This document shows positions 60,438-64,000 of a DNA stretch of 64,000 nucleotides, in pieces; position 1 is the stretch's first letter; each line of letters opens with the position of its first letter. This DNA comes from Streptomyces sp. NBC_00390 (GTDB lineage: Bacteria > Actinomycetota > Actinomycetes > Streptomycetales > Streptomycetaceae), in contig NZ_CP107945.1 in the NCBI RefSeq assembly GCF_036057275.1, positions 8,060,001-8,124,000 of the forward strand, read 5' to 3'. Below the pieces are notes generated by a model, which saw only the letters and a list, made by a program, of their open reading frames with translations, was not told the origin of the DNA and did not search any database. A program made the translations under genes and the position numbers.

Positions 60438-61619
60438 ATGAACGAGGCACTGCTCCGGAGCCTTACACCGAGCGTGCTCGCCGTCCTCGTCCGCCGCGGA
60501 GCCGACTTCGCGGCGGCCGAGGACGCCGTGCAGGACGCACTGGTCGAGGCGGTCCGCGTCTGGCCGGCCGACCCCCCGCGGGACGCGAAGGGCTGGCTGG
60601 TCACCGTGGCCTGGCGCCGGTTCCTCGACGCGACCCGGGCGGACGCCGCCCGCCGCCGGCGTGAGGACCTCGTCGACGAGGAGCCGGCGCCCGGGCCCGC
60701 GCCCGCGCCCGCGGTGGACGACACGCTCCAGCTCTACTTCCTGTGCGCCCACCCGTCGCTGACGCCGTCGTCCGCGGTCGCGCTCACGCTGCGCGCCGTC
60801 GGCGGTCTGACCACCCGCCAGATCGCCCAGGCCTACCTGGTGCCCGAGGCGACCATGGCGCAGCGCATCAGCCGGGCCAAGCGCACCGTCTCCGGCGTGC
60901 GGTTCGACCAACCCGGCGATGTCGCCACCGTGCTGCGCGTCCTCTATTTGGTCTTCAACGAGGGCTACACCGGCGACGTCGACCTCGCCGCCGAGGCGAT
61001 CCGGCTCACCCGGCAGCTCTCGGCCGCGATCGACCACCCCGAGGTGGCGGGGCTGCTCGCCCTCATGCTGCTCCACCACGCCCGGCGCGCCGCCCGGACC
61101 GCGCCTGACGGCAGCCTGGTGCCGCTCGCCGAGCAGGACCGCGGCCGGTGGGACACCAAGTCGATCGCCGAGGGCGTCGCGATCCTGCAGGCGGCCCTCG
61201 CCCGCGACCGGCTGGGCGAGTTCCAGGCCCAGGCCGCTATCGCGGCACTCCACGCTGACGCGCCCACCGCCGAGGAGACCGACTGGGTGCAGATCGTCGA
61301 GTGGTACGACGAGCTCGCGCGCCTGACCGACAGCCCGGTCGTCCGGCTCAACCGCGCGGTGGCCGTCGGCGAGGCCGACGGACCGCGCGCCGGCCTGGCG
61401 GCGCTCGCGGCGCTGGACAACTCTTCCCCAAGCTCTTCGAGCAGGAGATACCCCATCCCCCGCCACGCCGCGGTGGCGGCGTACCTCCACGAGCGCGAGG
61501 GCGACCTGGCGACGGCGGCGAGGCTGTACGCCGAGGCGGCCCAAAAGGCGCCCAACCTTGCCGAGCGCGACCACCTGACGCGCCAGGCCGCCCGGCTCAA
61601 CGCCCGCAGGCGCCGCTGA
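60438..61619 (+). CDS. ECF sigma factor with C-terminal SnoaL/TPR-like extension (ECF42 type)
   Basis: A 393-residue sigma factor of the ECF42 group. Region 2 spans residues 10-75 (DFAAAEDAVQDALVEAVRVW), region 4 spans 110-160 (ALTLRAVGGLTTRQIAQAYL, EATMAQRISRAKRTV) and the long C-terminal extension has LYLVFNEGYTGDVDLAAEAI and AAVAAYLHEREGDLATAARL. The usual YCII partner is just upstream. In the extension, where homologues read like LDPALPRYHA, this one has LDNSSPSSSSRRYPIPRHAA: about ten extra codons that match a short Streptomyces repeat (61424-61455), in frame. Confidence 0.92.
   Translation: MNEALLRSLTPSVLAVLVRRGADFAAAEDAVQDALVEAVRVWPADPPRDAKGWLVTVAWRRFLDATRADAARRRREDLVDEEPAPGPAPAPAVDDTLQLYFLCAHPSLTPSSAVALTLRAVGGLTTRQIAQAYLVPEATMAQRISRAKRTVSGVRFDQPGDVATVLRVLYLVFNEGYTGDVDLAAEAIRLTRQLSAAIDHPEVAGLLALMLLHHARRAARTAPDGSLVPLAEQDRGRWDTKSIAEGVAILQAALARDRLGEFQAQAAIAALHADAPTAEETDWVQIVEWYDELARLTDSPVVRLNRAVAVGEADGPRAGLAALAALDNSSPSSSSRRYPIPRHAAVAAYLHEREGDLATAARLYAEAAQKAPNLAERDHLTRQAARLNARRRR
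61424..61455. repeat. Short palindromic repeat inserted in frame in the sigma-factor gene
   Basis: The bases TTCCCCAAGCTCTTCGAGCA followed by GGAGATACCCCA resemble the abundant Streptomyces intergenic repeat whose core is CCCCAAGCTCT...CTCGAGCAGGGG. Here it adds about ten codons rich in serine. Normally such repeats are intergenic. The family match is from memory. Confidence 0.5.
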
Positions 61620-61935
61620 CGGGTCGCGCTCGGATTTTCCCGCAGCACTCGGAGCGGCCCCGTGGCCAGAGCAATCAATGGACCTGCCCGTTGAAGGTGA
61701 CCCTGCAGCGACGGTTCGGCTGCCCGAGAAGCAGCCCACCCCGGCTCATCCACGAAGAGCCGGGAAACGGAACGAACGGCAGGACAGGACCATGGCCACC
61801 AGCGCGTCGAGGCTGGGCATCACGGTGACGCGTGGTGGGGCGAAGTGTGCGGTCCCGGTGGCCACGAGCGCTCACAGCCTGACGATCGGCCACAAGCCGA
61901 CGGTCGCCGCCAGGAGGAGGCTGTGGCCGTTTGGC
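61620..61935. other. Convergent intergenic region
   Basis: About 315 bp between the sigma gene and a leftward unknown gene. No gene, strong hairpin or repeat is visible. The plus frame that continues to 62562 is a composition shadow of the leftward genes. Confidence 0.4.
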
Positions 61936-62427
61936 TCACTCGACGACCTGGACGAGCCCTGGCTTGCCCACCGTCGCCTTGAGCTGCGTTCGCTTGCCCT
62001 CCACCGAGCCGTCCGGTGCGAGGACGCGCGTGCCGACTCGGACGGTCGTCTCCACCGACCAGGTGCCGGCCGTCGCCGACACCGTCCAGTCGGCCGGGAC
62101 CACGTGGTCGAAGGCGAGGAAGTGGGTGGGGACGCCGTTGCTCTTGAAGGGCTCGGCGTTGACGTCCTCCTCAGCCGCGGGAGCGAGGGGGACCTCGAAC
62201 CGCACGAGGTCGCCCGCGTAAGTGGCGCGTACGGTCACGGGGGTCCCCGGCTGGACTCCCTCGGGGTGTTCCACGTCGATCGACAGACTGCCGAACTCCG
62301 GGACGTTGCGGGCGGCGTAGCAGACGTCCGCACCGGAGTGGGTCCGCGGTGCAGGCGTCCCCGTTCCGAGCAGCTGCTCCAGCAGTCCGAGCGCTTCCGC
62401 CCGCGCGTGCTTCGACAGGATCTCCAT
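61936..62427 (-). CDS. Hypothetical beta-rich protein
   Basis: A 163-residue soluble protein. After a helical start (MEILSKHARAEALGLLEQLL) it is mostly beta: GSLSIDVEHPEGVQPGTPVT, VRATYAGDLVRFEVPLAPAA and WTVSATAGTWSVETTVRVGT, ending VGKPGLVQVVE. The end of the frame and composition are clean. ATG 62427 is preferred to the upstream start at 62514 because coding character begins there. I do not recognise the family; it lies 113 bp downstream of the H1-like gene on the same strand. Confidence 0.65.
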   Translation of the reverse strand: MEILSKHARAEALGLLEQLLGTGTPAPRTHSGADVCYAARNVPEFGSLSIDVEHPEGVQPGTPVTVRATYAGDLVRFEVPLAPAAEEDVNAEPFKSNGVPTHFLAFDHVVPADWTVSATAGTWSVETTVRVGTRVLAPDGSVEGKRTQLKATVGKPGLVQVVE

Positions 62428-62540
62428 GGTTGCGTCGTTGGGCCCGCCCCCGCTTGCGCGGTGAGCGGCAGATGCATCCGCACAGGCATGGTGCTGTGGC
62501 AGTCCCGCTGTCACAGCACCGGCGCTGTCTGGGACGAGGT

Positions 62541-63248
62541 TCAGTTGGCGGGTGCTTGGTAGAGGCCGCGGCCGGCGCGGTGGGCGCGGGAGGTGGCGAT
62601 GAGGCGGTCGAGGGTGCTGCGGATGGTGTTGATGTTGCCGGTGGTGTCATCGCGGCCGAGTGCCTCGGCGACGTCGCGTGCGCGCAGCGGAGTCTCGGGG
62701 GTGCGGGCCAGGACGGCGATGACCTGGTCGGTGAGGCCGCTGCCTGCCACCACGGCCTCGGAGGCGGGCGTGCGCCGTGCCGCCTTGGTCGCAGTGGCCT
62801 TGGCGGCGGTCTGCTTCTTGGACGGTTGCTTCGCCGCCTTGCCGTTCGCAGAGTTCTTGGGCGCGGCCTTCTTCTTCGAGCCCCCAGTCGTCTTGTTCGT
62901 CGTCGGGGGAGTCTGGTCCGTCGTGGTCTGAGCGGCGGCAGTGCTCTCGTCCACCGGCACGGATACGGTCTCGACCGCCGACGTCGGCTCCGGCTTGGTG
63001 TCGGTGGCAGGTTCGTCCGGCACGGACGGTGCAGCCTCGGTCTGCGGCTCAGCTGCACGCGGCTGGGGAACAGTGGCCGCCGACAGCGCGTTCAGCGCGG
63101 ACAGCGCGCTGCGCACCGCTTCCAGTCGTTGGGAGACCGCGGCGAGGTGTTCTTCGAGTGTCTGCTGATGCTTTTCGAGTTGGGGAAGCTCCGCCTGCAG
63201 CAGCGCCGTTGTCGACTCGATGCTGTTCGTGTCTGCCGTCGCTGTCAT
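62541..63248 (-). CDS. Coiled-coil, histone-H1-like linker and winged-helix protein
   Basis: A 235-residue chimera. Residues 10-60 are a coiled coil (SIESTTALLQAELPQLEKHQ, then LEEHLAAVSQRLEAVRSALS). Residues 65-130 are acidic and Thr/Pro-rich. Residues 130-170 are Lys/Ala-rich like histone H1 or the HupS tail (GGSKKKAAPKNSANGKAAKQ, then PSKKQTAAKATATKAARRTP). Residues 175-235 form a winged helix (SGLTDQVIAVLARTPETPLR, TIRSTLDRLIATSRAHRAGR). ATG 63248 follows CAGGAG. It probably binds DNA nonspecifically through the basic tail. The downstream unknown gene at 61936 may be in the same unit. Confidence 0.8.
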   Translation of the reverse strand: MTATADTNSIESTTALLQAELPQLEKHQQTLEEHLAAVSQRLEAVRSALSALNALSAATVPQPRAAEPQTEAAPSVPDEPATDTKPEPTSAVETVSVPVDESTAAAQTTTDQTPPTTNKTTGGSKKKAAPKNSANGKAAKQPSKKQTAAKATATKAARRTPASEAVVAGSGLTDQVIAVLARTPETPLRARDVAEALGRDDTTGNINTIRSTLDRLIATSRAHRAGRGLYQAPAN

Positions 63249-63636
63249 GGTGCGCTCCTGATGGGGTCGGCTGTGCACGCCGTCTGCTGTGACATGCAGG
63301 GGTGTTGTGATGCAGGGTACGGGCTGCATTGTGATTCGCACCTGTCTGAGGCGCGGTTGAACAGAAGTACCCACCGCTCGACCCGGCATCGCTGCGACGC
63401 ATCCGCGAACGGTCTTTCGGGCAGCGCGACGATCTCAGTCGTCATCGCCGGGTGTCATTCCCGAACCGAAGCCGAGCTACAAGTGCGAAGTTGGCGTGCA
63501 CTGCCTGCCTATCCCCCGCAGGGGACCGGTTCTCACAAACACGTGGCAGATCAGGGTGAGGGAGCGATACGCTCCCCGCGATGATGACTCACTCTGTTGG
63601 CAGAATGGGGGTCCCGTCCGCGCAAGGTGAGTGCTG
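63249..63636. other. Divergent intergenic region
   Basis: About 390 bp between the leftward H1-like gene and the rightward partial gene. No gene or strong repeat is seen; it must hold both promoters. The plus frame from 62349 running through it is a shadow. Confidence 0.4.
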
Positions 63637-64000
63637 ATGCTCACTGCGACTGTGAATGGGGATTCCCGCCTTTCCTTCTGGCTGCGCGTGCGAGAGTTCG
63701 CCGTGCCGCCGTCCATGATCGAGACTGCGACCGGCCGCCGTTGTGCCGGGGACTGGGCAGGAGCGTGTGCCGCCGCAGGCGTCGATGTCGATGTCGATCT
63801 CGATCTGCGTTTCGTGGGGCGTACCTATGGCCAGGAACTCGCGGCCCAGGTACGTGCCGATCTCCGCCATCTGGCTCCTGACCTGTTGCGCTGGCACATG
63901 CCGAGGATCGCTCCTGACGGCCTGCTGCGCCCGGGGCTGACCATCGCTCTGGATCGGTACGACGCTGCGGGGCGTGACGGCCCGTACCCGGTGCACCTCG
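63637..64000 (+). CDS. Unknown gene, 3' end outside window
   Basis: ATG 63637 follows AAGGTGA at six bases. The visible 121 residues start MLTATVNGDSRLSFWLRVRE, then FAVPPSMIETATGRRCAGDW and continue with LAAQVRADLRHLAPDLLRWH and GLLRPGLTIALDRYDAAGRD. It is clearly coding by third-position bias and a clean start. I have seen similar starts in Streptomyces hypothetical proteins, but cannot name a fold or function. A VDVDVDLDLR stretch is low complexity. Confidence 0.7.
   Translation, partial: MLTATVNGDSRLSFWLRVREFAVPPSMIETATGRRCAGDWAGACAAAGVDVDVDLDLRFVGRTYGQELAAQVRADLRHLAPDLLRWHMPRIAPDGLLRPGLTIALDRYDAAGRDGPYPVHL

Noticed and set aside
1..64000. tRNA, rRNA or CRISPR arrays
   Set aside because: No cloverleaf-like sequence with TTC-loop, no rRNA segments and no regularly spaced repeats were noticed in reading; a tRNAscan or Infernal run would settle this.

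Overview
The window is a high-GC actinobacterial chromosome segment, almost certainly from Streptomyces. The evidence is strong GC3 bias, frequent GTG starts and GTGA/ATGA stop-start overlaps, an SCO2400-type protein, RsbU-like phosphatases, LAxTG sortase-E tails, a DasR-type operator and TTA codons confined to two genes. It looks like accessory or arm-type chromosome: many one-gene regulators beside their targets, scattered IS debris, and no ribosomal or tRNA genes.

Layout. 1-2.1 kb: end of a sugar ABC importer (permease cut by the window edge, lipoprotein binding protein). 2.3-7.5 kb: GNAT, PadR regulator with a 20-bp palindromic operator, acyl-CoA dehydrogenase, S1-domain protein and a small secreted protein under a DasR-like site. 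7.6-10.9 kb: 5-oxoprolinase genes pxpA-pxpB-pxpC with a GntR/FCD regulator and two matching operator candidates. 11-16.4 kb: cold-shock protein, ABM monooxygenase, a TIR protein of the FxsC type, an IS5-family insertion that interrupts a small coiled-coil gene, and a broken HTH gene beside a small membrane protein. 16.8-22.3 kb: EF-G paralogue, a secreted WxL-like/DUF916 pair lying between two inverted 88-bp copies of an IS1182-type end, and a serine hydrolase. 22.6-28.8 kb: small or unknown genes, DinB, YrdC/Sua5-like, GntR, an S24-GNAT fusion, an RsbU-like phosphatase and IclR. 29-33.4 kb: a large LAxTG-anchored DUF1996 protein, then a short peptide gene translationally coupled to an ABC exporter. 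33.6-36.8 kb: HxlR-controlled operon of hotdog thioesterase, thiolase and SDR. 37-49 kb: TetR, an anchored alpha/beta hydrolase, three more small catabolic or methyltransferase genes, a VanW protein, DUF3592, cupin, SDR, ferredoxin, PAS-PP2C phosphatase and an epoxide-hydrolase-like enzyme. 49-64 kb: SCO2400-type protein, allene-oxide-cyclase-like secreted barrel, a quinone oxidoreductase divergent from a GlxA-type regulator, AlkZ-like glycosylase, DoxX/LysR pair, DUF427, a third phosphatase, a YCII-ECF sigma pair, an H1-like protein and the start of an unknown gene.

How the genes work together. Most units are small regulator-target modules (PadR/acyl-CoA dehydrogenase; GntR/pxp; HxlR/thiolase operon; GlxA/oxidoreductase; LysR/DoxX). 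Cell-surface functions recur: WxL pair, two LAxTG proteins, VanW and several small secreted proteins. The most unusual parts are the WxL/DUF916 cargo between inverted IS remnants, the orphan FxsC-type TIR gene with a TTA codon, and the peptide gene fused by stop-start overlap to a TTA-containing ABC exporter. None of the functions was tested by database search; family names are from motif recognition.
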